The notes below the pieces were generated by a model. That model was not told the origin of the DNA, did no database searches, and saw only the letters and a program-made list of their open reading frames with translations. This document shows, in pieces, positions 42,708 through 51,500 of a stretch of DNA of 64,000 bases (position 1 is the first letter of the stretch; each line of letters opens with the position of its first letter). Location: assembly GCF_029894425.1 (NCBI RefSeq), contig NZ_JARXYJ010000001.1:1364001-1428000 (forward strand), written 5' to 3'. This DNA comes from Streptomyces sp. SAI-127. Lineage in GTDB: Bacteria; Actinomycetota; Actinomycetes; Streptomycetales; Streptomycetaceae. The position numbers and the translations under genes are program-made.

Positions 42708-43748
42708 ATGGATCCCGTCGAAGCCCTGGACCGGATCGCCTTCCTGCTGGAGCGGTCCCTGGCACCGACGTACCGCGTCCGTGCCTTCCGTACGGCGGCC
42801 CGGGTGCTGACCGACCTGCCCGCCGACGAGGTGCGCGAGCGCGCCCAGACCGCCGGGTCGCTGGAGTCGCTCAAGGGCGTCGGCCCGAAGACGGCGCAGG
42901 TGGTGCGTGAGGCGCTGGCCGGAGGGGTGCCCGGCTACCTGGAGAAGCTGGAGGGTGAGTCCGACGCGCCACGGGCCCAGGGCGGCGAGAAGCTGCGGGC
43001 GCTGCTGCGGGGCGACTGCCATCTGCACTCCGACTGGTCGGACGGCGGCAGCCCGATCGAGGAGATGGGCCGGACCGCGGCGGAGCTCGGCCATGAGTGG
43101 GCGGTGCTGACCGACCACTCGCCGCGGCTGACCGTGGCCCGCGGGCTGTCCCCGGAGCGGCTTCGGCACCAGCTGGACGTGGTGGCGGCGCTGAACGAGA
43201 CATGGGCGCCGTTCCGGCTGCTCACCGGCATCGAGTGCGACATCCTCGACGACGGCTCGCTAGACCAGGAACCGGAACTCCTGGAGCGGCTGGACGTGGT
43301 GGTGGTGTCCGTGCACTCCAAGCTGCGCATGGACGCCCGGGCGATGACCCGGCGCATGGTGGCCGCCGTACGCGATCCGCACGCGAACGTCCTCGGGCAC
43401 TGCACGGGGCGGCTGGTGACCGGGCGGGGGCGGCCCGAGTCGGAGTTCGACGCGGACGAGGTGTTCGCCGCGTGCGCCGAGTCCGGCACGGCGGTGGAGA
43501 TCAACAGCCGTCCGGAGCGCCTCGATCCGCCGCGCCGGCTGCTGCGCCGGGCGGTCGACGCGGGCGTGCTGTTCTCCGTCGACACCGACGCGCACGCGCC
43601 CGGCCAGCTCGACTGGCAGATCCTCGGGTGCGCGCGGGCGGAGGAGTGCGGGGTGCCTGCCGAGCGGATCGTGACCACCTGGGATCTGGAACAGCTGCTG
43701 GCCTGGTCCCGGGAGGGCCGGGTGCCGTCCCGAGTGGCGAACGCCTGA
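42708..43748 (+). CDS. PHP-domain protein with helix-hairpin-helix, PolX-like but without polymerase
   Basis: A 346-aa protein. Residues about 1-90 resemble the PolX N-terminal helix-hairpin-helix region (LKGVGPKTAQVVREAL). Residues about 105-340 form a PHP phosphoesterase: metal ligands in DCHLHSDWSDGG, TDHSPRL, ECDIL, SVHSK, HCTGRL and DTDAHAP. The nucleotidyltransferase domain of PolX is absent. Members act as phosphatases or DNA-repair nucleases. GGAGGAGG lies before ATG 42708. HAD and FUSC genes follow at 39 and 29 bp. Confidence 0.9.
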   Translation: MDPVEALDRIAFLLERSLAPTYRVRAFRTAARVLTDLPADEVRERAQTAGSLESLKGVGPKTAQVVREALAGGVPGYLEKLEGESDAPRAQGGEKLRALLRGDCHLHSDWSDGGSPIEEMGRTAAELGHEWAVLTDHSPRLTVARGLSPERLRHQLDVVAALNETWAPFRLLTGIECDILDDGSLDQEPELLERLDVVVVSVHSKLRMDARAMTRRMVAAVRDPHANVLGHCTGRLVTGRGRPESEFDADEVFAACAESGTAVEINSRPERLDPPRRLLRRAVDAGVLFSVDTDAHAPGQLDWQILGCARAEECGVPAERIVTTWDLEQLLAWSREGRVPSRVANA

Positions 43749-43787
43749 CGTGGTACCAGGAACGGCACGACAGGAAAGGGGCGGTTC

Positions 43788-44444
43788 ATGCAACGCGCGG
43801 CAGTGTTCGACGTCGACGGCACTCTGGTGGACACCAACCATCTGCATGTGACGACGTGGTGGGAGGCGCTCCGGCAGGCGGGCCACCGGGTGCCGATGCA
43901 TGCCGTCCACCGGGCCATCGGACTCGGCTCCGACGACCTCGTCGCCCATCTCCTCGGCGACGACCGCGACAAGGAGCAGGACGACGAGCTCAGCGCCGCC
44001 CACAAGGCCCTGTACGGGCAGTACTTCGACCGGCTGCCGGCGCTCCAGGACGCCGGGCGGCTGCTGCGCCGCCTCGACCAGGACGGCTGGCGGGTGGTGC
44101 TCGCCACGTCGGCGGGCGGGGCGGAGCTGTCCGCGCTGCGCCGGGCGATCTCCGCGGACGACGCGATCACGGCCACCGCGAGCGCCGACGACGTGGCGGA
44201 GGGCAAGCCCGCCCCCGAGCCCGTCGAACACGCGTTGGAGCTGGTCGGGGTGCCCGCGGAGCGCGCGGTCTTCGTCGGCGACACCGTCTGGGACATGCGG
44301 GCCGGCTCCCGGGCGGGCGTGCGCTGCGTCGGCGTCCTGTGCGGCGGCATCCCTCGCACCGACCTGGTGGAGGCGGGCGCGCAGGCCATCTACGACGATC
44401 CGGCCCACCTGCTGGCATCCCTTGCGGACAGTCCTTTGGCATGA
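43788..44444 (+). CDS. HAD family hydrolase
   Basis: A 218-aa phosphatase of the HAD superfamily. Motif I is FDVDGTLVDTN (nucleophile Asp near residue 8), motif II is LATSAG, motif III is KPAPEP and motif IV is VFVGDTVWDM. The cap is the helical C1 type seen in phosphoglycolate phosphatase and beta-phosphoglucomutase-like proteins. The substrate is unknown. It lies between the PHP and FUSC genes. Confidence 0.93.
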   Translation: MQRAAVFDVDGTLVDTNHLHVTTWWEALRQAGHRVPMHAVHRAIGLGSDDLVAHLLGDDRDKEQDDELSAAHKALYGQYFDRLPALQDAGRLLRRLDQDGWRVVLATSAGGAELSALRRAISADDAITATASADDVAEGKPAPEPVEHALELVGVPAERAVFVGDTVWDMRAGSRAGVRCVGVLCGGIPRTDLVEAGAQAIYDDPAHLLASLADSPLA

Positions 44445-44473
44445 CATGCCGGACGGCACGGAACCCACTGCAG

Positions 44474-45643
44474 ATGACTGGTGTGACGGAAGCTCTACGT
44501 CGACAGCCCCGCCCGACACACGCGGTACGGGAGGAGGCACATGCCGTCGGCCGGGCGGCCCGTGCCGCCTGCCGTGGCCCCGGGCGGGAGCGCGATCTGC
44601 TCGTGCAGTCGCTCAAGGCCTCGGCCGCCGCGATCCTCGCCTGGCTCGTGGCGGGCGTGTGGATGGGCGATCCGATGGCCCTGATGGCGCCCTGGGTGGC
44701 GGTGGTGCTCGTGCAGGCCACCGTGTACAGCTCGCTGATGCAGGCCGCCCGGCAGTTCACGGCGATCTGCGCCGGAGCACTGCTGGCGTCGCTGGCCCTG
44801 GCCGTCACCGGGAACACGCTGGGTGCCGTGGCGCTGTCCGTACCGCTGCTGATGCTGCTGGCGAACTGGCCGCGTTTCGGCGACCAGGGGATCTACGGCG
44901 CCACCACCGCGCTGTTCACCCTCGCCACCGGCGCCGCCGACGTCCTCGCCGTCGGCCACCGGGTGGGTCAGGCCGCGCTCGGCGCGGTCATCGGTATCGC
45001 CGTGAACGCGTTCGTGCTTCCGCCGATCCATCTGCGGGACGTACGGGAGAACCTCGCGGCGCTGGCCCGGGAGGCGGGCGATGTGCTGCACACCGTGGCC
45101 GGTGACCTGCGGGACGACGAGTGGGACGCGCAGGGCTGGTCGCATGCCTCGTCCCGGCTGGAGCGCCGGCTGGACGCGCTGCGGTCCGCCCGTGGCTGGA
45201 GCCGGGAGAGCCTGCGTCTGACCGCCGCCCCGCGGCGTGCCGTACGGCGGCTCCCCGCGTCGGTCCCGCCGGAACAGGACGACGAGCGCTGGAGCCGTGT
45301 CACCGGGCACATCCGCGCGCTCACCCGGACCCTGGCCGTGGCCGCCGACGACGGCCGCGCCCCCGCGCCACCCGCCGGGCCGGTGCTGGACTCGTACGCC
45401 GACCTCCTGCAGCTGATCGGCGACGCCTGTCACGCGGAGAGCGACCGGCTGCTGGCGGCCGACGGCGCGGCCCGTCCGGACGACCATGCCGAGTCGGCGA
45501 TGCGGGAGCTGCGCGGACAGCTGCAGGACGGTCTGCGGGAGCACGCCGGGCAGGGGGGCGACGGCACGACCGTGCTGGGGAGCCTGCTGCTGCAGGCCGA
45601 GAACCTGTGGAGCGAGACCGTTCCGACCGGTCGGCACGGGTGA
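44474..45643 (+). CDS. FUSC family (aromatic acid exporter-like) membrane protein
   Basis: A 389-aa protein with about six N-terminal helices (LKASAAAILAWLVAGVWMGDPMALMAPWVAVVLVQATVYSS and following, about 45-185) and a long cytoplasmic helical region. It resembles the FUSC/ALMT-like half transporters that export aromatic acids. A second gene of this kind is at 57109-58410. ATG 44474 has no clear Shine-Dalgarno; GTG 44483 is an alternative. A strong hairpin at 45831 ends its transcript. Confidence 0.85.
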   Translation: MTGVTEALRRQPRPTHAVREEAHAVGRAARAACRGPGRERDLLVQSLKASAAAILAWLVAGVWMGDPMALMAPWVAVVLVQATVYSSLMQAARQFTAICAGALLASLALAVTGNTLGAVALSVPLLMLLANWPRFGDQGIYGATTALFTLATGAADVLAVGHRVGQAALGAVIGIAVNAFVLPPIHLRDVRENLAALAREAGDVLHTVAGDLRDDEWDAQGWSHASSRLERRLDALRSARGWSRESLRLTAAPRRAVRRLPASVPPEQDDERWSRVTGHIRALTRTLAVAADDGRAPAPPAGPVLDSYADLLQLIGDACHAESDRLLAADGAARPDDHAESAMRELRGQLQDGLREHAGQGGDGTTVLGSLLLQAENLWSETVPTGRHG

Positions 45644-45830
45644 CACAGCTCACCCTTGAATGCGCTCAACACCGGAACACCACAGGGTCGTTGCCCGTTG
45701 AACAGACCGTGGGTACGGACGGGACAGTGTCCCCGGGCCTCACCTTTTGCCCACAGGGACGATCGTTCGGCTGAAGCCCTGTGGAGCGTTTCGCCGAGAG
45801 GCGACCGCCGTCCGTGCTCACCGCTTGACC

Positions 45831-45863
45831 GCCCCGACCGTGATTCCCCCGTCCGGTCGGGGC
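45831..45863 (+). terminator. Hairpin terminator of the PHP-HAD-FUSC transcript
   Basis: A perfect 10-bp stem (45831-45840 with 45854-45863) closes a 13-nt loop and is followed by TTCCTCTTG. It lies in the 297-bp gap between the FUSC and SDR genes, which contains no gene. Confidence 0.7.
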
Positions 45864-45902
45864 TTCCTCTTGTCCGGGCCCGGTGCCCGGAGTGGTGTGG
45901 GC

Positions 45903-45933
45903 TTGACTTCGAGAGCACTCCAATTCGTAGCGT
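45903..45933 (+). promoter_or_regulatory. Leaderless SDR promoter with 19-bp spacer and MerR-type dyad
   Basis: TTGACT (45903-45908) and TAGCGT (45928-45933) are 19 bp apart, the long spacing used by MerR-family activators. A dyad TTCGAG-N4-CTCCAA (45908-45923) fills the spacer. The -10 ends 7 nt before the SDR ATG 45941, so the transcript should be leaderless. Confidence 0.7.
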
Positions 45934-45940
45934 TCCCGTC

Positions 45941-46900
45941 ATGAGCACTGCACAGCACAAGATCGGTTCGGGGTTCGGCGCCCACAGCACCGCCGACGAC
46001 GTTCTCGCGGGCATCGACCTGTCCGGCAAGCTCGCCATCGTCACCGGCGGCTACTCGGGGCTCGGTCTGGAGACCACCCGGGCGCTCACGAAGGCGGGCG
46101 CCCGGGTCGTCGTGCCGGCCCGGCGTCCCGACACCGCCTGGAAGGCCCTGGCCGGCCTCGACGGTGTCGAACTGGACGAACTGGATCTGGGCGACCTGGA
46201 GAGCGTACGCGCCTTCGCCGACCGGTTCCTCGACTCGGGCCGCACGGTCGACCTCGTCATCGACAACGCCGGGATCATGGCCTGCCCGGAGACGCGGCTC
46301 GGGTCCGGCTGGGAGGCGCAGTTCGCGACCAACCACCTCGGTCACTTCGCGCTGGTCAACCGGCTGTGGCCGGCGATCGAGCCCGGCGGCGCCCGCGTGG
46401 TCTCGGTGTCCTCGCGCGCCCACCACTTCTCCGGGATGCGCTGGGACGACGTCCACTGGCGGACCGGCTACGACAAGTGGCAGGCCTACGGCCAGGCCAA
46501 GACGGCGAACGTCCTGTTCGCCGTCCACCTCGACAAGCTCGGCGCCGACCGCGGTGTGCGGGCCTTCTCGCTCCACCCCGGCGGCATCCTCACCCCCTTG
46601 CAGCGCCACCTGCCCAAGGCGGAGATGGTGGAGCGCGGCTGGATCGACGAGCAGGGCAACGTGCTCAACCCCTCGGGCTTCAAGAGCCCGGAGCAGGGCG
46701 CGGCCACGCAGGTGTGGGCGGCGACCTCGCCCCAGCTGGCCGGAATGGGCGGGGTCTACCTGGAGGACTGCGACATCGCCGAGCCCGCCGTCGACGGCGA
46801 CGAGAGCAGCGGCGTCAGGGCGTGGGCGACCGACCCGGAGGAGGCGGAGCGCCTGTGGACGCTGTCGGCGGAGCTCACGGGCGTGAACGCGTTCGCCTGA
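45941..46900 (+). CDS. Short-chain dehydrogenase (retinol dehydrogenase-like)
   Basis: A 319-aa SDR. The NAD(P) motif is TGGYSGLG (about 35-42), with IDNAGIM and NHLGHF following. The catalytic Ser (VSVSSRAHH) and YxxxK (YGQAK) are present. The long C-terminus matches light-dependent protochlorophyllide reductase/retinol dehydrogenase-like SDRs. No Shine-Dalgarno precedes ATG 45941; a promoter -10 ends 7 nt before it. The MerR-type promoter suggests induction by a small molecule or by stress. The activator is not in this window. Confidence 0.92.
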   Translation: MSTAQHKIGSGFGAHSTADDVLAGIDLSGKLAIVTGGYSGLGLETTRALTKAGARVVVPARRPDTAWKALAGLDGVELDELDLGDLESVRAFADRFLDSGRTVDLVIDNAGIMACPETRLGSGWEAQFATNHLGHFALVNRLWPAIEPGGARVVSVSSRAHHFSGMRWDDVHWRTGYDKWQAYGQAKTANVLFAVHLDKLGADRGVRAFSLHPGGILTPLQRHLPKAEMVERGWIDEQGNVLNPSGFKSPEQGAATQVWAATSPQLAGMGGVYLEDCDIAEPAVDGDESSGVRAWATDPEEAERLWTLSAELTGVNAFA

Positions 46901-46984
46901 GCCTGGGGATTGCCGGCGTCGAGGTCGCCGGGGCCCTTTGACACGGCCGACGCCGAGGCGCAGGGACTCGGCCTCCGCCAATCG

Positions 46985-47641
46985 CTACGCCGCCTCGAGT
47001 TCCTGCACCCCGTACAGCGCGGCGGGCGCCCCCGTCTGCAGAGCCCAGTAGCGGTCGCCGTAGGACCAGTGCCACCACTCGGTCGGATAGTTGACCAGGC
47101 CCGCCGCGCTCAGCGCCTCGCCCAGCACGGCCCGGTTGGCCTTGGCCTTCTCGGTGATGTTGCCGGCGCCCGTGTAGCAGGCGCCGTCGCTCTCCTCCGG
47201 GTTGGCGTTCATGGCGGTGCCCAGGTCGAGTTCGCGGCCGTCGGCGTCGGTGAGGGTGAGGTCGACGGCCGCGCCGGCGCTGTGCGGGGCTATCTCGGGC
47301 GGGGAGACATAGCGGCTGGCCGCGCTGCGGATCCGGTCGGCGGACCAGTCCGGGTGGGCGGCGCGCAGTGCGTCGGCGTACGTCTCGAAGTAGTGCCGCT
47401 GGAGGGCGGGCGGCCGGTACCCCTCGACGTAGAGCAGCCGCAGGCCGTCGGGCAGCAGGGCCTGCGCCCGGAGCAGCCGGTCGAGGACACCCTGGCGCAG
47501 ATGGACCTCGGCGCCCCGGGAGTCCTCGTGCTTGCGGTCGTCGACGCGGAGGTGGGCGCGGACGTCCACGAGGGGTTCGCCGTTCTCCTCGACGGGGACT
47601 GCGGCGACGCGCGCGTCGGACATCAGGATGATCTCACTCAT
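46985..47641 (-). CDS. D-alanyl-D-alanine dipeptidase (VanX/DdpX-like, M15D)
   Basis: A 218-aa zinc peptidase. Family features are YVEGYRPPALQRHYFE (substrate Arg), HSAGAAVDLTLTD (zinc His and Asp, about residues 118-130) and EWWHWSYGDRYWA (catalytic Glu and zinc His). VanX-type enzymes hydrolyse D-Ala-D-Ala. No vanH, vanA or vanRS genes are nearby, so a cell-wall salvage role is as likely as resistance. No signal peptide is seen, so it acts in the cytoplasm. Confidence 0.9.
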   Translation of the reverse strand: MSEIILMSDARVAAVPVEENGEPLVDVRAHLRVDDRKHEDSRGAEVHLRQGVLDRLLRAQALLPDGLRLLYVEGYRPPALQRHYFETYADALRAAHPDWSADRIRSAASRYVSPPEIAPHSAGAAVDLTLTDADGRELDLGTAMNANPEESDGACYTGAGNITEKAKANRAVLGEALSAAGLVNYPTEWWHWSYGDRYWALQTGAPAALYGVQELEAA

Positions 47642-47745
47642 GGGGTGATCATCTCGTGGCCGCGGACCGTGCCGAGCACCGCGTGCATCGCCGGTGGCCG
47701 GGTACTCGGGCGGTCCCCCGCCCCAGCGGCCCGAAGGAGCCGAAC

Positions 47746-48774
47746 GTGAGCACTTCAACCGGCAGCAGGATCGTGGTCACGGGCGCCACCGGCAACGTGG
47801 GAACCAGCGTGGTGCGCCTTCTCTCCGAGGATCCGGAGGTCAGCTCCGTACGGGGCCTGGCCCGGCGGATCCCGGACTGGTCGCCCGCGCGGACCGAGTG
47901 GTCCGCGGTCGACCTGGCATCGGAACAGACCGATCTGACCGAGGAGTTCGCGGGCGCCGACGCGGTGGTCCATCTGGCGTGGGCGTTCCAGCCGACGCAC
48001 GACCCGGCGATGACCTGGCGCACCAACGTCCTCGGCTCGATCCGGGTGTTCGAGGCGGTCGCGGCGGCCAAGGTGCCGGCACTGGTGCACGCGTCGTCCG
48101 TGGGCGCCTACTCCCCGGGTCCGAAGGAGCACGCGGTGGACGAGTCGTGGCCGACGCACGGCTGGCCGGACGCCGCGTACTGCCGGGAGAAGGCGTATCT
48201 GGAGCGCGCCCTGGACACCTTCGAGCGCGACCACCCCGCCGTGCGGGTCGTACGGATGCGCCCGGCGTTCCTCTTCAAGCGGGAGTCGGCGAGCGAGCAG
48301 CGCCGCATCTTCGGCGGCCGTTTCCTGCCGGGCCAGCTGGCCCGGCCCGATCTGCTGCCCTTCCTCCCCGACATTCCCGGTCTGCGGGTGCAGGCACTGC
48401 ACACCGACGACGCCGCTCAGGCCTACGCACTGGCGGTGCGCTCGGACGTGCGGGGCGCCTTCAACCTGGCGGGTGAGCCGCCGGTCGACGCCGAGTTGCT
48501 GGGCGAGATGCTCGGCGCCCGCCGCGTACGGCTGCCGCGCCCCGCGGCCCGCTCGGCGATCGCGGCCGCGTGGGGTCTGCATCTGCTGCCCGCGTCCCCG
48601 CATCTGTTCGACGCGGTCCTGCGGCTGCCCCTGATGGACTGCACGCGTGCGCGTACCGAACTCGGCTGGCACCCGGAGCACACGGCGACCGAGGTGCTGG
48701 AGGAGTTCCTGCACGGGATGCAGCAGGGCGCCGGGGCGCGGACGGAGCCGATGAAGGGCCGCAAGGTCGGCTGA
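47746..48774 (+). CDS. NAD-dependent epimerase/dehydratase family protein
   Basis: A 342-aa extended SDR. The NAD loop TGATGNVGTSVVRLL (about 11-25) and VHASSVGAYSPG plus a YCREKAYLE region (YxxxK type) are visible. The long C-terminus lacks features that name the sugar, so the substrate is unknown. GTG 47746 has AAGGAG 6 nt upstream. Its stop codon lies in the loop of a bidirectional hairpin. Confidence 0.88.
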   Translation: MSTSTGSRIVVTGATGNVGTSVVRLLSEDPEVSSVRGLARRIPDWSPARTEWSAVDLASEQTDLTEEFAGADAVVHLAWAFQPTHDPAMTWRTNVLGSIRVFEAVAAAKVPALVHASSVGAYSPGPKEHAVDESWPTHGWPDAAYCREKAYLERALDTFERDHPAVRVVRMRPAFLFKRESASEQRRIFGGRFLPGQLARPDLLPFLPDIPGLRVQALHTDDAAQAYALAVRSDVRGAFNLAGEPPVDAELLGEMLGARRVRLPRPAARSAIAAAWGLHLLPASPHLFDAVLRLPLMDCTRARTELGWHPEHTATEVLEEFLHGMQQGAGARTEPMKGRKVG

Positions 48775-48790
48775 GCGGCCCTTGCGGCCC
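48756..48790. terminator. Bidirectional hairpin between epimerase and acidic-protein genes
   Basis: A perfect 11-bp stem (48756-48766 with 48780-48790) has a 13-nt loop that includes the epimerase stop codon. It lies between two convergent genes and can end both transcripts. Confidence 0.65.
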
Positions 48791-48795
48791 AGGCG

Positions 48796-49041
48796 TCAGC
48801 CGGTGGACTCCTCGGCTCCCGGGTGCTCGGGGTGCACGGTGTCCGACCGCGGCGCCCCCTGCCGGCCGGTGCCCGCCTCGTCGGTGTCGGGGACGGCCTC
48901 GGGCTCGTCTCCGGTACCGGTCTTCTCGTCGGGGACGTCGGCGACCTCCCAGGGGTCCTCGCCCTCGCCCGCCTGCTGGTCCGGCAGATCCCGCGGGACG
49001 GGGTCACCGTTCTCGCCGGGTGCTTCCTGACGGTGGTCCAC
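48796..49041 (-). CDS. Small acidic, disordered hypothetical protein
   Basis: An 81-aa protein very rich in Asp, Glu, Gly and Pro, with no hydrophobic core and probably intrinsically disordered. GTG 49041 has GGGAGG 6 nt upstream. I do not recognise a family. It could be a short regulatory or scaffold protein, or simply be unannotated elsewhere. Confidence 0.6.
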   Translation of the reverse strand: MDHRQEAPGENGDPVPRDLPDQQAGEGEDPWEVADVPDEKTGTGDEPEAVPDTDEAGTGRQGAPRSDTVHPEHPGAEESTG

Positions 49042-49102
49042 GGCGTCCTCCCTTCGCGTTCATGGCGGGAGCGCGAGTACCTCCGCGCAGGTCGGCGAAA
49101 CG

Positions 49103-50383
49103 TCAGTGCGGGGCCCGCTCCTCCAGGGCCGTCCGCCAGGCCGGTGCCGGCCCCTCGGGCGCGGGTTCGGGCCGCCGGCCGCCGCGGGCGAAGAAGTCGG
49201 CGAGCGGGAGGATGGCCGCGCCGACGGTGACCGCGTCGGGCCCGAGACGGCCGAGGTCGACGGTGACCTTCTCGGCCGGGTACCGCAGCGCGTACGCCGT
49301 CGCGTGGCGCCGTACGGCGGGCAGGAACCGGGCGCCGAGCTGAAGCCCGGCCCAGCCGCCCACGATGATCCGCTCGGGCTGGAAGAGGTTGATCAGGTCG
49401 GACAGGCCTGCGCCCAGGTACTCGGCGGTCTCCTCCAGGACGGCGAGGGCCACCGGGTCGGCCTCGGCGTCCTCGGCCGGGTGGGCGGCGGCGAGCATCG
49501 CGGTCAGCGCCGTCTCCTCGTCGGCGCCCTCGGGCGGGCGGCCGCCCGCTTCCCGCCAGCGCTCGAGCAGCGACTCGGCGCCCGCGTAGGCCTCCAGGCA
49601 GCCGAGGGCACCGCAGCGGCAGCGGCGCCCCCTGACCCGTACGGTCAGATGCCCCCATTCGACCGCCCGGCCGTGCTCCACCTCTGGCGTCACCAGACAG
49701 GCGCCGACGCCGGAGCCAAAGAGGACCACGACGGCGCTGCCGGCACCGCGGCCGCCGCCGAACCACATCTCGGCCTGGCCGAGGGTCTTGGCGCCGTTGT
49801 CGATGAAGTACCGGACGCTGCCGGGCAGCGGGGAGCCGGTGCGCAGCAGTGCCTCCAGCGGGACGGCGTCCCAGCCGATCGTCTGGCCGTGCACGACGGC
49901 CCCGCTCCCAGGAGTGTGCGCGACGATGCCGGGCACGCCGATGCCGACGCCGAGCAGCGCCTCGGGCTCGGTCCCGGTACCGGCGAGCACCTCGGCGATG
50001 CCGTCGCGGATGTGCCCGACGATGGCCTCGACGTCGTAGCTCCGCTGGGTCAACGGCCGTTCGGCGCGGGCGAGTTCGGTGAGGGTCAGGTCGAACAGCT
50101 CGACGCGCACCCGGGTCTCGCCGACGTCGACGCCGATCATGTGGCCGCTGCCGGGCGACACCCGCAGCAGGGTGCGGGGGCGTCCGCCGTCGGAGTCGAC
50201 GCTGCCGGCCTCCTCCAGCAGGCCGTCGGCCACCAGGTCGGCGACGACGTTGCTGACCGAGCCGGAGCTGAGCCCGGTGACCGGCCCGAGTTCGAAGCGG
50301 CTGAGGGGGCCGTCGAAGTAGAGGCGCTGCAGCACGGCAGTGCGGTTGGCGCGTCTGAGATCGCGTACGGTGCGTCCGTTCAA
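49103..50383 (-). CDS. ROK family transcriptional regulator
   Basis: A 426-aa repressor of sugar metabolism. An N-terminal winged helix (RANRTAVLQRLYFDGPLSRFELGPVTGLSSGSVSNVVADLV) is followed by the ROK sugar-kinase-like fold. DVGETRVRVELFDL is the phosphate-1 region, and CRCGALGCLEAYAG contains the ROK zinc cysteines. It probably binds a sugar rather than phosphorylating it. TTG 50383 begins 6 bp after the phosphotransferase stop; AGGAG is 11 nt upstream. The two may be one operon. The target genes are not evident here. Confidence 0.92.
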   Translation of the reverse strand: MNGRTVRDLRRANRTAVLQRLYFDGPLSRFELGPVTGLSSGSVSNVVADLVADGLLEEAGSVDSDGGRPRTLLRVSPGSGHMIGVDVGETRVRVELFDLTLTELARAERPLTQRSYDVEAIVGHIRDGIAEVLAGTGTEPEALLGVGIGVPGIVAHTPGSGAVVHGQTIGWDAVPLEALLRTGSPLPGSVRYFIDNGAKTLGQAEMWFGGGRGAGSAVVVLFGSGVGACLVTPEVEHGRAVEWGHLTVRVRGRRCRCGALGCLEAYAGAESLLERWREAGGRPPEGADEETALTAMLAAAHPAEDAEADPVALAVLEETAEYLGAGLSDLINLFQPERIIVGGWAGLQLGARFLPAVRRHATAYALRYPAEKVTVDLGRLGPDAVTVGAAILPLADFFARGGRRPEPAPEGPAPAWRTALEERAPH

Positions 50384-50389
50384 GGGTGT

Positions 50390-51433
50390 TCAGACTCCTG
50401 CGACCCGGGAGAGGGCCTCGATCTCGTCAAGGGCGGCGACGAGTTCCGGTGCCACCGCCGACTGGACCCAGCGTTCCTTCTCGTCGTCGACCGCCCGTGG
50501 GACGGTCTCGGTGAGCATGATCAGATAGAGGTAGGCGCGGTAGAGGGCCAGGCGCACCCGGGCCGGCACGTCGAACTCGGCCCGGCCGCCCTCCTCCCGG
50601 TAGCCCGCGAGGAACGCCTCGTCCTTCTTGATGTCCCCGAGCAGCGCCAGGGAGACGAAGTCGGCGAGGGGGTCGCCCCAGAGCATCCGCTCCCCGTCGA
50701 TGAGCCCGCCGATGCGGAGCTCCCCGTCGGCCCGGCGGTCCAGCAGGATGTTGCCGTCCCACAGGTCGAAGTGGACCAGGGCCGGGACCGTGACCTCGTC
50801 GAGGGCGGGGAAGCCGGCCTTCAACGTGCTCGCCACCTGGTCGACGGAGCGGGGCAGCCGTGCTCCGTAGTCCCGGGCGTCGTCCAGGATCGCCTCGATC
50901 ATGACCGTGAACGCGGTCCGCCAGTCGGGGGCGAGTGGACCGAGGGCACCGGAGGGGTAGCCGAAGCCCGGCCCGGTCACCGTGTGCAGCCGGGCCACCT
51001 GGCGGCCCAACTCCCTTCGCAAGGGTGCCCGTTCGGCTTCGGTCACCGAGCCGTCCCAGGGCTCGCCGGGACACGCGGTCATCAGCAGATGGGGTACGGC
51101 GGTGTCCTCACCGAGGGCCACGACGTGCGGCGCGGCGACCTCGGCCACGGCGGCGGCACGGTAGAACTCCGCCTCGGAGACCAGGAGTTCACGCTCGTAG
51201 CGCAGGCCGGGAACGGTGGACGCGGGCGGTACCTTGAGGACGTAACGGGTGCCGTCGGTCAGGAGAAGCTCCTCAACGGTGTTGTACGTGCCGCCACTCA
51301 GGGGCCCTAGCCCGGCGAGGCGGCCGGGGTCGAGACCCGCCCCCTCCAGCACCCGCCGGGCCCACTCCCAGGAGTCCACCAACGTCCCGCCCCCTTCTCC
51401 CCGCTCGGCGGCCGTACGGTCGGCGTCGAGCAT
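50390..51433 (-). CDS. Aminoglycoside phosphotransferase (APH)-family kinase
   Basis: A 347-aa protein with the APH/choline-kinase fold. The catalytic Brenner motif is LVHFDLWDGNILL (H-x-D-x4-N), and the metal Asp is in LIDGERMLWGDP. A nucleotide-binding segment (TRYVLKVPP) lies near the N-terminus. The phosphate acceptor (drug, sugar or small alcohol) is unknown. The start is uncertain: ATG 51433 or a downstream GTG are possible; an earlier start would overlap the antiporter gene. It is followed within 6 bp by the ROK repressor. Confidence 0.85.
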   Translation of the reverse strand: MLDADRTAAERGEGGGTLVDSWEWARRVLEGAGLDPGRLAGLGPLSGGTYNTVEELLLTDGTRYVLKVPPASTVPGLRYERELLVSEAEFYRAAAVAEVAAPHVVALGEDTAVPHLLMTACPGEPWDGSVTEAERAPLRRELGRQVARLHTVTGPGFGYPSGALGPLAPDWRTAFTVMIEAILDDARDYGARLPRSVDQVASTLKAGFPALDEVTVPALVHFDLWDGNILLDRRADGELRIGGLIDGERMLWGDPLADFVSLALLGDIKKDEAFLAGYREEGGRAEFDVPARVRLALYRAYLYLIMLTETVPRAVDDEKERWVQSAVAPELVAALDEIEALSRVAGV

Positions 51434-51500
51434 GTGTTCCCGGAACAGGGTACGGAACGCGTCCGACGCATCGGGGGCAATGTGATCAGTTTGGTCATGG

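Noticed and set aside
39205..47641. A vancomycin-resistance cluster (VanZ plus VanX-like)
   Set aside because: The two genes are 7 kb apart, on opposite strands, and no vanH, vanA, vanR or vanS is present.
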